This document shows, piece by piece, positions 17,534 to 26,219 of a stretch of 64,000 nucleotides of DNA (its first letter is position 1; the number at the start of each line of letters is the position of its first letter). The notes below the pieces were generated by a model, which did not search any database, had not been told where the DNA came from, and was given only the letters and a program-made list of their open reading frames with translations. The DNA is from Bowmanella pacifica. GTDB taxonomy: Bacteria; Pseudomonadota; Gammaproteobacteria; Enterobacterales; Alteromonadaceae. The DNA lies in NCBI RefSeq assembly GCF_014645355.1, contig NZ_BMLS01000003.1:496001-560000 (forward strand), written 5' to 3'. Made by a program: the position numbers and the translations under genes.

Positions 17534-18145
17534 TTGAAATACCAGGGACGGCTAACAAACTGGAATGATGAAAAAGGCTTTGGTTTTGTCGAACCCAACG
17601 GGGGTGGACAACGCGCTTTTGTGCATATCAAAGCGTTTGTTCGCCCGTCCAGAAGACCAAAAGAAGGCGATGTGATTGTTTATGAGCCGGTGTTGGAGTC
17701 ACCAGGCAAATACAAAGCCACCAATATCAACCTAGCCCTTGATCGCAAAGCAAAACAGTCGCCAGCTGCGGACTCACGCACTCCGGGGACTTTTATTGTT
17801 CTGGCGTTCTGTGCACTTTTAGCTGTCTTTACGCTGTTGAAAGTATTACCGCTGCAACTGTTGCTGCTTTATCTGGGTGCCAGCCTAATAGCCTTTGTGA
17901 TGTATGCCGTGGATAAATCCGCCGCCCAGCATGATCGTTGGCGTATTTCGGAGCGCACTTTGCACTTGTGCGCCCTGCTAGGTGGCTGGCCCGGCGCGTT
18001 TTACGCACAAAACAAGCTTAGGCATAAGTCCAGCAAACTGTCCTTTAAACGCGTGTACTGGGCAACAGTTATCATTAACTTGGCAGCATTTTTGTGGCTT
18101 TTTAGCCAGTCTGGTCGCCAGTTTCTGGTCTTTATCCACGGCTGA
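17534..18145 (+). CDS. Cold-shock domain fused to DUF1294 membrane domain
   Basis: About 204 residues. Residues 1-65 form a cold-shock/OB domain (GRLTNWNDEKGFGFVEPNGGG, AFVHIKAF). Two N-terminal membrane helices (FIVLAFCALLAVFTLLKVLPLQ..) are followed by DUF1294 (YAVDKSAAQHDRWRISERTLHL, GGWPGAFYAQNKLRHKSSK) and a last helix. TTG 17534 is the best start: AGGAGA sits five bases upstream and the product then begins exactly at the cold-shock domain. A GTG at 17471 is the alternative. Probably a membrane-tethered nucleic-acid-binding protein. Confidence 0.85.
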   Translation: MKYQGRLTNWNDEKGFGFVEPNGGGQRAFVHIKAFVRPSRRPKEGDVIVYEPVLESPGKYKATNINLALDRKAKQSPAADSRTPGTFIVLAFCALLAVFTLLKVLPLQLLLLYLGASLIAFVMYAVDKSAAQHDRWRISERTLHLCALLGGWPGAFYAQNKLRHKSSKLSFKRVYWATVIINLAAFLWLFSQSGRQFLVFIHG

Positions 18146-18175
18146 GCTAACCGCCCTCTGAGTCTATTCACCCAT

Positions 18176-18625
18176 ATGAAAATTGAACAGTATCACCAAC
18201 CTGTCAACGATGTGCTAATGACCCTGTTGTTAGAGGCTGATCCTAACAAAGCCGCTGTCGACGCCTACCTGCCCACATCAAAAGTCATCGTCGCATCCTG
18301 GCAAGGTGAATTTATTGGTGTTGCGGTTTTAACTGATAGTAATGGCCAGGCCGAGCTTAAAAACATCGCAGTTTGCCGGGATTACCGGGGACAGGGCGTG
18401 GCTAAACGCTTAATTCAAAAGGTTAAAGAAATAGCCAGACTAAGTGGCCATGGTTGCCTGTATGTGGGTACGGGCAACTCGAGCTTGTCACAACTGGCGC
18501 TTTATCAAAAATGCGGTTTTCGACTGGACCATATCAAGCACGACGTCTTTGCTGATTATCCGCAGGAAATTTATGAAAACGGTATACGCTGCCTGGACAT
18601 GGTCATGCTATGTGCCAGGTTGTAA
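18176..18625 (+). CDS. GNAT family N-acetyltransferase
   Basis: 149 residues. Acetyl-CoA-binding motif A is visible in LKNIAVCRDYRGQGVAKRLIQKV and motif B in LYQKCGFRLDHI. The acceptor is unknown. It lies 30 bases after the cold-shock-DUF1294 gene and may be co-transcribed with it. Confidence 0.88.
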   Translation: MKIEQYHQPVNDVLMTLLLEADPNKAAVDAYLPTSKVIVASWQGEFIGVAVLTDSNGQAELKNIAVCRDYRGQGVAKRLIQKVKEIARLSGHGCLYVGTGNSSLSQLALYQKCGFRLDHIKHDVFADYPQEIYENGIRCLDMVMLCARL

Positions 18626-18653
18626 ACAACCTCATATTCTGTCCGCAAAGACA

Positions 18654-19022
18654 TTACTTGTGGCGGTTACGGCCCGGCGGTAACTTATGACAACAATGGG
18701 GCTCATGCTTGGCGTTGTCCCTGACATTTTGATCAACAAAACGGTAATAGCCAGCTTTCACTCTGTTCCACCAGTTGGCCGCAAATTCGCCACCATGGCG
18801 CTGCACCACCGCCTCAATATCATCCAAGTCCACATGGGTGGGATCGTAAGCCAGTAGCAATTTGTCTGCTCGATGAATAAATAATACCTCGTCGATGCCC
18901 AGAAGCTGGTCAATTTCCTCACACATCGACACCCTTTCACGTTCTTGAAGTCCTGTCAGTGTTAAGGTTCGCTTAACCAAGTTGGCCTCCTTTACACCAA
19001 CCCTATGCTCGACATCACTCAT
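18654..19022 (-). CDS. HMA-like small protein with C-terminal CCH motif
   Basis: 122 residues. A beta-alpha-beta-beta-alpha-beta pattern (RTLTLTGLQERERVSMCEEI, VLFIHRADKLLLAYDPTHV, DDIEAVVQRHGG) resembles heavy-metal-associated domains, but the usual CxxC loop is absent. The C-terminus HEPHCCHKLPPGRNRHK could bind metal. Such proteins are often labelled cation transporter, without evidence. It is convergent with the GNAT gene. Confidence 0.6.
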   Translation of the reverse strand: MSDVEHRVGVKEANLVKRTLTLTGLQERERVSMCEEIDQLLGIDEVLFIHRADKLLLAYDPTHVDLDDIEAVVQRHGGEFAANWWNRVKAGYYRFVDQNVRDNAKHEPHCCHKLPPGRNRHK

Positions 19023-19084
19023 AAACTCTTCAGCCCGATTTAAGGTCGGTTTCTATAGGTATAGTCCCTTCAGCCGAGGTAGAT

Positions 19085-19114
19085 AAAAAAACCGGCCATC
19101 AACAAATGGCCGGT
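19085..19114 (-). terminator. Terminator of the TonB receptor gene
   Basis: Minus-strand stem ACCGGCCAT/ATGGCCGGT with six-base loop followed by a long T run. Confidence 0.88.
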
Positions 19115-19140
19115 CTGCACCTCAGGTCGGGAGACTGAGT

Positions 19141-21819
19141 CTAAAACTGGTAATTCACACTGACGTAACCGCGACGTCCTAATAGGTCGTAAGTCATCAC
19201 ATCGGTATTGGCGTCATTCCAAGACGTCAGATAAGGGGCTTTTTTGTCAAACAGGTTATCCACCCCAGCCGAGATCTTTAACTGCGGTGTCACCAGATAA
19301 CTGGCCTGAATATCTGAATAGCTGACACTGCCAACCGCCATCCCCAAAGGATCGGCTTCGGTAGCATTAACATCGTCCGCCGGACCGATATAACGCAGGG
19401 AATAAGTGCCAGACCAATCACCTTTACGCATGGAGAAGCTAAGATTACCGCGCCATTCGGTATAGCTCCCCTGGTCTTCGGTGATATAACCCAGTAAATC
19501 TATGGTGGGCTGACCGGCAAACGGAATACGTTCATGCTCAATTAAACGCGTCGCTTCCAGATTCGTGCGGGCCTGCCATCCCATCAGCTCAAAACCGTAC
19601 ATCAGGTTAAGATCTACCCCTCTGACTGACTCCACGGCAGCATTCACGGGACGCTGTTCAATGGTCACCACCTGCTTACTGACAGGATGGCGCGTGAAGG
19701 TATCACAGAAGCGCGCATTACCAACCGGGTCTTCATAGCAAAGCTTCAACTGATCCGAACCATTTACCGAGGTAATAGAATCATCCAGTTGAATATCAAA
19801 GTAGTCCAAGGTCGCAGACAGGTTTTCAACAAATTGAGGCTCCCACACTACACCCAGGGTAAAGGTATCGGCGGTTTCAGCCCCCAGATTGGGATTGCCG
19901 CCCACATTGGTCAGTATGGTGTTGCCATCTTGTACAAAGTCAGCCGGCACACCGTCGGCCAGGCAGTTTTGCAAAATAGTCCCAGAGGCATTCTCACAAG
20001 GGTCGATGGTACGTAAGTTTTCACCGTTAGTACCGCCAAACAGTTCGGTAATGACCGGGGCCCGGAAAGCCGTTGAACGCACGCCTCGCAGCATCAGACT
20101 CTCATCCACACGCCAGGTTAAACCAAGCTTGTAGGTGGATTTTCCCCCCACTGTGTCGTAGTCAGAATAACGAGCCGCAATTTCAGCGGTCAACTCTTCA
20201 ACCAAGGGGACGTCAGCCAATAAAGGTACCGACAGTTCCATATAGGCTTCCGACACTTTGTAACTGCCGGCGATGGCCTCTTCTGCACCGTTACGCAACA
20301 CGGTTGAGTCTGGGTCACGCCAGCCTTTTTCGGCGCGACGCTCCACCCCTGCCGCAAAGGCTAAGGTACCGGCCGGCAATTCCATCAGATCACCATATAA
20401 GTTGGCGGTCCAGGAGCGCATTTGGTTACCGCCGGTTCCTTCGCGGCGATACTTCACATAGTCAATGACCTCAGGCGTCAGTTCGTTTACACCAAACCAG
20501 TCACCACAGGGAATACCATTGCTGTTGTCATAGGTACAAATGCTGTCGTCCAGGGTTTGTGCCACTTTGGCGTTATCCAGATCAAAGGTCCAGCCATCGG
20601 TGGCGGTATTACGGCCAAAGTTAAAGGCCAGATCCCAGCTCCAATTGTTGGACAGCTCCCCCTCAATACCCAATACCACGCGCACGGTGTCGGTTTCCTG
20701 AAAGAAATAGGGCGCCCCCAGCTCGGTATTGCGACGGCGGGTAATTTCCAGGTCCTGCCCTGTGGGGTTATAGCGAAAATCTGCGTCCACCATCACCGGC
20801 CTGATAGCCCGCGGCGTGACAATCTGCTCGCCTTTACGTTTAGTGTAGATAGCTTCCAAAAACAGGCTGCTACTGTCAGTCATTTCATAACGGGTGAAGT
20901 TACTGATATTAAAACGCTCAATGGGACTGACCGCGTTCAGATAACTGATGTACTTAAAGCCATGTTCGGCGGAATTATAAGGGCCGTAATCATCACCATG
21001 GTTGGCGGTATCCGGGTTTTGGTTAAATTGCACACTGGACCCATCTGCCAGTAGCGCCCTACCTCCTTCGGTGGTGGCGCTACCAAAACATTCAAGCGTG
21101 CCATCCGGTGTACCGGCCTTGGAACATTCGATACGGTCTGACTGCCTAACCGCCTCGGTATTAGAATAGTTAATGCTGGTTACGGATGAGCCCCTATCGA
21201 AGCTGCCCCCCAGGGTTAATGACATATCCTGGTTTTCGCCATCCCCCTCATCGGCCATGCCGGCCTTAAGGTTAAATTCCGCGCCCTGAAACGCCTGTTT
21301 GGTGATGATATTCACCACACCAGCCACCGCATCCGCGCCATACACCGCAGAGGAACCATCTTTGAGCACTTCGATTCGCTCAATAATGGAGGTCGGGATC
21401 ATATTTAAATCAACGCTGCTATTGGCACCGGTACCACCGCCCACCACGCGACGACCATTTAGCAAGACCAAGGTGCGTTTCACCCCTAAGCCCCGCAGGT
21501 TTACCTGGGCCGTACCATAACCACCACTGGTCCAGTAAGCATTGGTCGCGTTACCTGCCACCCCGGCGGAGAAGGACATCTCCTGCAGCAAATTTTCCAC
21601 ATTACTTATACCGGACACGGCAATTTGGTCGGCGCTAAGTACCGTTACCGGGCTAGCTGTTTCCATGTCGGCTCGTTTTATTCGCGAACCTGTCACCGAG
21701 ATTTTCTCAACGCGCTCGTCGGCTTGTGCCTGGTTGTCAGCCTGTTGAGCGTATGACACACCACTTAACGGCAGAACTCCCGTTAGTATCAGCGCCTGAT
21801 AGATAGCAGAACGTTTCAT
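19141..21819 (-). CDS. TonB-dependent receptor under divergent UTRA regulator
   Basis: 892 residues. Signal peptide ends VSYAQ, TonB-box region EKISVTGSRIKRADMETASPVTV, plug with RTLVLLNGRRVVGGG and EVLKDGSSAVYGADAVAGVVNIIT, then a long barrel ending VSVNYQF. No STN domain. AGAAGGGG precedes the ATG. It stands alone with its own terminator and faces a GntR/UTRA gene across a 237-base gap holding an operator-like palindrome. The substrate is unknown; a histidine or other amino-acid/peptide ligand would fit a HutC-like regulator but is only a guess. Confidence 0.93.
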   Translation of the reverse strand: MKRSAIYQALILTGVLPLSGVSYAQQADNQAQADERVEKISVTGSRIKRADMETASPVTVLSADQIAVSGISNVENLLQEMSFSAGVAGNATNAYWTSGGYGTAQVNLRGLGVKRTLVLLNGRRVVGGGTGANSSVDLNMIPTSIIERIEVLKDGSSAVYGADAVAGVVNIITKQAFQGAEFNLKAGMADEGDGENQDMSLTLGGSFDRGSSVTSINYSNTEAVRQSDRIECSKAGTPDGTLECFGSATTEGGRALLADGSSVQFNQNPDTANHGDDYGPYNSAEHGFKYISYLNAVSPIERFNISNFTRYEMTDSSSLFLEAIYTKRKGEQIVTPRAIRPVMVDADFRYNPTGQDLEITRRRNTELGAPYFFQETDTVRVVLGIEGELSNNWSWDLAFNFGRNTATDGWTFDLDNAKVAQTLDDSICTYDNSNGIPCGDWFGVNELTPEVIDYVKYRREGTGGNQMRSWTANLYGDLMELPAGTLAFAAGVERRAEKGWRDPDSTVLRNGAEEAIAGSYKVSEAYMELSVPLLADVPLVEELTAEIAARYSDYDTVGGKSTYKLGLTWRVDESLMLRGVRSTAFRAPVITELFGGTNGENLRTIDPCENASGTILQNCLADGVPADFVQDGNTILTNVGGNPNLGAETADTFTLGVVWEPQFVENLSATLDYFDIQLDDSITSVNGSDQLKLCYEDPVGNARFCDTFTRHPVSKQVVTIEQRPVNAAVESVRGVDLNLMYGFELMGWQARTNLEATRLIEHERIPFAGQPTIDLLGYITEDQGSYTEWRGNLSFSMRKGDWSGTYSLRYIGPADDVNATEADPLGMAVGSVSYSDIQASYLVTPQLKISAGVDNLFDKKAPYLTSWNDANTDVMTYDLLGRRGYVSVNYQF

Positions 21820-21892
21820 GTTGACCCCTTCTCTTGTTGCATTTACACCGCGTGTTTTTGTACTGCGAATAGTGCGGTTTGTGTTTTATATA

Positions 21893-21952
21893 CCTGTATA
21901 TACAGGGGTGCTTAATACTCAATCTGCACCTTGATAGCATGTATTTACAAAC
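21893..21952. promoter_or_regulatory. Palindromic operator candidate for the UTRA regulator
   Basis: Perfect CCTGTATATACAGG at 21893-21906, plus an imperfect ATGTATTTACAAA copy near 21940. HutC-like GntR/UTRA repressors are known to bind TGTATATACA-type palindromes. The location between the divergent receptor and regulator genes supports a shared operator. Confidence 0.55.
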
Positions 21953-22056
21953 CCGTATCAAAGGCGTAAGTTGATGTTTTTAAGCAATTTGCCGATAAAA
22001 TCGGCAGTTCCTAAGCCGTGCCAGGCACGGTGGCTTCCGGCACTGGATAAACGCAA

Positions 22057-22770
22057 ATGGTGTTACCCAAGTACAAAGCCATTGCCAGTTTCATCGCTGA
22101 ACGAATCGACAGCGGTGAATGGCAAGAGGGGCATCCCGTACCCTCCGAGAGTGAACTGGCCGCACACTTCGCAGCCAGTCGCATGACTGCCCGCAAAGCA
22201 GTCGACACCTTGGTTGCAGACGAAAAAGTGACTCGTATTGCCGGAGTCGGCAGTTTTGTCAACGCGCCCATTTATCGCAGTTCGCTGCTGCACATTCACA
22301 ATATTGCCGATGAAATTCAGCGCCGCGGCCATCAACATTCGGCCAAACTCATCAGTCGTATGCGTTTGTTTCCTAACCCCAATATTGCCGCTGCCCTGGC
22401 AGCCGACGGCGGTACCCTGTTTAAGGTGGTGATCCTGCACTTTGAAAATAACCATCCCATCCAACTGGAAGAACGCTTCGTTAATGCCGAATATTTTCCA
22501 GACTTTCTGCAACAGGACTTTACCCGCATCACCACCCATACCTACCTCAGTTCCTTGGTTCCACTTAGTGAAGCGCAGTTGACACTGGAAGCCATCAACC
22601 CCAGCCCGGCACTCAAACATAGCCTGGCTATTCAAGATGACTCACCTTGCCTGAAACTCACCCGGCATATCAGTTCTAGGGGCGTGCCAGTCAGTATTGC
22701 CATTTTGTATTATCCAGCCGGCCGCTATCGCTTAACCTCATGTTTGTCTGTTCCTGAGGATGGAAACTGA
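22057..22770 (+). CDS. GntR-family regulator with UTRA domain (HutC-like)
   Basis: 237 residues. The N-terminal GntR winged helix has PKYKAIASFIAERIDSGEW, VPSESELAAHFAASRMTARKAVDTL and GVGSFV. The UTRA ligand domain includes IQLEERFVNAEYFP and LKLTRHISSRGVPVSIAILYYPAGRY. HutC homologues sense urocanate, but no hut catabolic genes are present, so the effector here is open. The 3' end overlaps the convergent reductase gene by 46 bases. Confidence 0.9.
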   Translation: MVLPKYKAIASFIAERIDSGEWQEGHPVPSESELAAHFAASRMTARKAVDTLVADEKVTRIAGVGSFVNAPIYRSSLLHIHNIADEIQRRGHQHSAKLISRMRLFPNPNIAAALAADGGTLFKVVILHFENNHPIQLEERFVNAEYFPDFLQQDFTRITTHTYLSSLVPLSEAQLTLEAINPSPALKHSLAIQDDSPCLKLTRHISSRGVPVSIAILYYPAGRYRLTSCLSVPEDGN

Positions 22771-24566
22771 CCAAAGCTATCAAACCGAATGGCCTCGTCA
22801 GCCACGCCAGCGGCCTTGAGCATAGCGATGGTCTGCTGCATCATTTCTACCGGACCACAAAGGTAATATTCCAGTTCTGTCAGCTCACCCAACAGCTCTT
22901 GATTAAGCATCAACGTGTCCTGTACATAGCCGGTTGCGCCGGTCCACTGCCCGCTTGGCTGTGATAACACCGGGTAATACGACAAACGACTATGCAAAGC
23001 ACTAAGGCGCATCATCTCTTCGTAATACAGCAAATCATCTTCACAACGTGCGCCGTAGAAAAAGTGCACCGCCCGCTGTGCGTCTTGTTGCTGCAAAAGC
23101 GCCAGTAAAATGGCTCGCAAGGGCGCCATGCCAGAGCCTGCGCCCAGCAAAACCACGGGTTTCTGGCTGCCTTCGATCATTTTAAACTCGCTGAAGGGAC
23201 CAAAGGCTGTGACAGTATCCCCCGGCTGCAGATGGCACAGATAGTTGGACCCCATCCCCGGTGGAAGATGTTGACTCGGCGCGCAGTGTAAACGAATGTT
23301 AAATACCAGCTCACGCTCGCCTTCAGGCACAGCCAGCGAGTAATTTCTCTGACAGGCACGGCGCTCAAAGGGTTTGCTATTATCTTCAACACTTTGACCA
23401 ACAGGCTCGGGCAGCACAGAAGGTTGGTGACCTGCGGGAATATCAAAACGCATATAGGCACCGGCCTGATAAGCCAACGGCATGCCGGCAAGGGTTCTAA
23501 AAGTCAGTTCTTTGATATTGCCAGTCACAAAACGGGCCGAAGTTAACTGCAATTCATGGCGTTCAACTTTCTGACATTGCGCGGGCAAACTGACCCCGCT
23601 GAAGTCTTTAACCTGATGCTGACAAGCCAGCCGCCAGCCCTGGGCTAATTCCTGCTCTGACAACACCTCGGCATCGGCAGAGGTAAACGCGGGTGCATCC
23701 GGGCTTTGCACTTTACACAAACCACAAGTACCGCCACCGCCACAACTTGATGGCAAAAGCTGCCCGGCTTTAGCCAGGCCATCGTATAGGCTGGCATTGC
23801 CATCCAGATTAAGACATCCGGCCGGCACTCCCTGAACATTGAGAAGCTGCAAGCCATGCTGGGTTTGGCTTAGCGCCGGGCGATACTGACCGTCTTTCAC
23901 CAGCGCAATAATCCAGATTATGCCGGTCACTGCCAGCCACAGGCTAAGCACGGCCATAATCATGATTTGAACATTGTTAAAGCTGCCTTCGCTGGCGTAG
24001 TCCATAAAGTGCAGGGTAAAGAACACATCTCGCCAGCGCCTGTGGGTATCCACGTGACCGGCAATCTCACCGCTTTGCTGACGCACATAAACGGCCGTCT
24101 GAATGTCATCATCAAAGGCCACACGCCATACGGCGTTGCGCTCTTTAGGTAAATCAGCAATAGGCGGCTGCTGTAACGTCACCTCAAACAATAAGCCCGG
24201 TCCGGTATAGGATGCTCTTGCTAGTTGCTCGGCCATAGCACTGTCTATCTGGCTGGGTTTGCCGGTGAGTGCATCCACCAGTTCATATTGCCCCAGCCAA
24301 TAGGCATAAAGCGGACGCTGTTTTACCAGCAGGTAATAAGGCTTATCCAATAATTGCACCAGCCGAACTTCTTCCACCCCTTGCATAAAAGGCAGTGGCG
24401 CCAGCGCTGTAAAGGTTGCAGGCTCAGAGGCATCGGCCAGGTAAGTGCTGCCAGCAGCTTTATGGTGATCCATAAAGTTAAAGTACACACCACTTATCAG
24501 CCACAGCATAAATTGCAGTCCAACCAGCAGCGAGACCCACTTATGCAGTTGTTTAACCAGCTTCAT
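22725..24566 (-). CDS. PepSY membrane protein fused to 2Fe-2S ferredoxin and FAD/NAD reductase
   Basis: About 613 residues from ATG 24566, which has a strong AAGGAGGT five bases upstream. Order: PepSY-type membrane part with an N-terminal and a central helix (WVSLLVGLQFMLWLISGVYF; LSLWLAVTGIIWIIALV), 2Fe-2S ferredoxin near 280-340 with cysteines in SCGGGGTCGLC and LACQH, then an NqrF/ferredoxin-reductase module (RNYSLAVP, GAGSGMAPLRAILL, YLCGPVEMM). Membrane electron transfer from NAD(P)H to a periplasmic acceptor, perhaps a metal or metal chelate, is inferred. Start overlaps the PepSY gene end. Confidence 0.88.
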   Translation of the reverse strand: MKLVKQLHKWVSLLVGLQFMLWLISGVYFNFMDHHKAAGSTYLADASEPATFTALAPLPFMQGVEEVRLVQLLDKPYYLLVKQRPLYAYWLGQYELVDALTGKPSQIDSAMAEQLARASYTGPGLLFEVTLQQPPIADLPKERNAVWRVAFDDDIQTAVYVRQQSGEIAGHVDTHRRWRDVFFTLHFMDYASEGSFNNVQIMIMAVLSLWLAVTGIIWIIALVKDGQYRPALSQTQHGLQLLNVQGVPAGCLNLDGNASLYDGLAKAGQLLPSSCGGGGTCGLCKVQSPDAPAFTSADAEVLSEQELAQGWRLACQHQVKDFSGVSLPAQCQKVERHELQLTSARFVTGNIKELTFRTLAGMPLAYQAGAYMRFDIPAGHQPSVLPEPVGQSVEDNSKPFERRACQRNYSLAVPEGERELVFNIRLHCAPSQHLPPGMGSNYLCHLQPGDTVTAFGPFSEFKMIEGSQKPVVLLGAGSGMAPLRAILLALLQQQDAQRAVHFFYGARCEDDLLYYEEMMRLSALHSRLSYYPVLSQPSGQWTGATGYVQDTLMLNQELLGELTELEYYLCGPVEMMQQTIAMLKAAGVADEAIRFDSFGQFPSSGTDKHEVKR

Positions 24567-25362
24567 GGGCACCTCCTTTGGACGAGGTCGGTTGAGCAAA
24601 ACGCAGTATGGTCAATATCAAACCTGACAGTGCAGCCAACACACCGACAATGGCCAGAATTCGCAGCAACCAGTTATCAATATCTGCGCCGTCATCGTAA
24701 TCCATGATGTGCAACTTCCACATCAGGTCAAACACGCGCCAGAAGTCATGCCGTCTGGTCACCAGCTCACCGTGTTGCTGGGTGATATACAAGGTTGGAC
24801 TGACCATCCCGGCAAACTCAATACGCCACACGGGCAAGTGTCGCGGAGACAGTTCAGGCGGCGCATGATCAATGAGAAGCTGACTGGACACGACCTGTGA
24901 GCTGCCACTGTATAAATCCTTCGCTAAGCGAATAGCCTGACTTTCTGACAATGGCGGCATGGCGGCACCATTAGTGGCATCCACCATCAGTTTCTCGCCG
25001 TCTAGCTGTAAACGCCACACAGGTAAACTGCCAAGCAAGCTGAGTGTTATATTTTCGGCCTTAGGGTAATGCGCCAGTATGTGGGTAATATCCACTTGTA
25101 CGTCAGCCATATTGAGCTTGGCATCGGCTGGCTTGGCCAGATGGTCGCCATGAATAAAGTCGATATCCACCAGCACCATATAGGCACCGCTGATTGACCA
25201 AATCAAAAACTGAATACCAATAATGCCCATCAGCCATTTGTGGTACTTACGGGCTTTAGCCATAACCGACGTCGCCCCTTGTGGGCGACGGCGCAGGTAA
25301 AAAAGCCAGCTCAGCAACAAGGCCAGAATCACAATCAATACAATAGCGGTGGCACTTAACAT
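24553..25362 (-). CDS. PepSY-domain membrane protein
   Basis: 269 residues. Helices lie at residues 1-22 (IVLIVILALLLSWLFYL), about 45-65 (LMGIIGIQFLIWSISGAYMVL) and near the C-terminus (LLRILAIVGVLAALSGLILTI), with a periplasmic PepSY part containing PVWRLQLDGEKLMVDATNG and WKLHIMDYDDG. Conserved His residues resemble haem-type reductase PepSY_TM proteins. It is translationally coupled to the reductase gene and is probably its partner subunit. Confidence 0.85.
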   Translation of the reverse strand: MLSATAIVLIVILALLLSWLFYLRRRPQGATSVMAKARKYHKWLMGIIGIQFLIWSISGAYMVLVDIDFIHGDHLAKPADAKLNMADVQVDITHILAHYPKAENITLSLLGSLPVWRLQLDGEKLMVDATNGAAMPPLSESQAIRLAKDLYSGSSQVVSSQLLIDHAPPELSPRHLPVWRIEFAGMVSPTLYITQQHGELVTRRHDFWRVFDLMWKLHIMDYDDGADIDNWLLRILAIVGVLAALSGLILTILRFAQPTSSKGGAHEAG

Positions 25363-25417
25363 ACCCAGCCTCCGCTATCTGGCCTTTTACTGCTAACGAT
25401 AAATAGCAACCAGCGCA

Positions 25418-25891
25418 CTAGAACTGCTCCTCATAATGGGTGACCTTGGCATAAACCTCTGTCTGCCCATCCTTTAACAACAGCAATACCTGATAGGGGG
25501 TGAAACGATCGCCCATCTCCATACCCGGACTGCCCAGTGGCATCGCAGGCACAGTCAGGCCAATGGCGCCGGCAGGACGCTCGGCTAGAAACTGCTTAAT
25601 AAACTTGGCCGGGACATGGCCCTCAAACACAAAGCCCTGTGGCGATACTGTGGTGTGGCAGGATTGATGACGTGGTGCGATACCCTGTTGTGCTTTTATA
25701 AAGCTAATATCCTCATGCACTTGGGATTGTAATGACAAACCTTGCTGCTCGGCATGAGCCTCCCAGGTTTTGCAGCAACCGCACAGCGGCGTGCGGTACA
25801 CCGACAAAACATCACTGGACTGCCCTATCGCCGCCTTGCTTCCTGCACCTAACAGCAGGGTCAGCACGAGCCCCCTCAAAGGTCTATTCAT
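25418..25891 (-). CDS. DUF411 periplasmic metal-binding protein
   Basis: 157 residues from ATG 25891, with GGAG seven bases upstream. Signal peptide is MNRPLRGLVLTLLLGAGSKA. DUF411 motif VYRTPLCGCCKTWEAHAEQQG, then HQSCHTTV, VFEGHVPAKFIKQFL and GLTVPAMPLGSPGMEMG. The CGCC and Met-rich parts are typical of DUF411 proteins, which are linked to copper and silver. It heads the DUF411-PepSY-reductase operon, with a CusR-like dyad upstream. Confidence 0.88.
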   Translation of the reverse strand: MNRPLRGLVLTLLLGAGSKAAIGQSSDVLSVYRTPLCGCCKTWEAHAEQQGLSLQSQVHEDISFIKAQQGIAPRHQSCHTTVSPQGFVFEGHVPAKFIKQFLAERPAGAIGLTVPAMPLGSPGMEMGDRFTPYQVLLLLKDGQTEVYAKVTHYEEQF

Positions 25892-26154
25892 ATCACATCT
25901 CCAAACAGACTCGTCCAGGGTGATGGCTGCACAACACACCTGAGGAATTCAAGAAAATAGTGTTAAAACAGTGCCATGTGATCAATACCCCATTAGGGGG
26001 TAAAAAGTGGGTAGCCCTCTCAAGCGGAGATACTGGTTTCTCAAATTGCCACTCAGCCTGGGGGATCACTTCTGATGTAAAAAGAATCACTGGCCTGTCC
26101 AATTATTCAGTTCACAGGCACCTTAGAGACGACAAGATGGGATGTAAACATTCC

Positions 26155-26168
26155 TTACAGAAATGTAA
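26155..26168. promoter_or_regulatory. Dyad TTACA-N4-TGTAA upstream of the DUF411 operon
   Basis: TTACAGAAATGTAA lies about 260 bases upstream of the DUF411 start. It has the same core and spacing as the dyad at 14421-14438, suggesting control by the same metal-type response regulator. Confidence 0.4.
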
Positions 26169-26219
26169 TCTAATTGTAGTTTGGCTGTCAGACTCAGCGT
26201 ATAGGCCCAGCCTAGACCT

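Noticed and set aside
25993-26018. ACCCCATTAGGGGGT hairpin upstream of the DUF411 operon as a terminator
   Set aside because: Only a short stem, not placed after any gene end.
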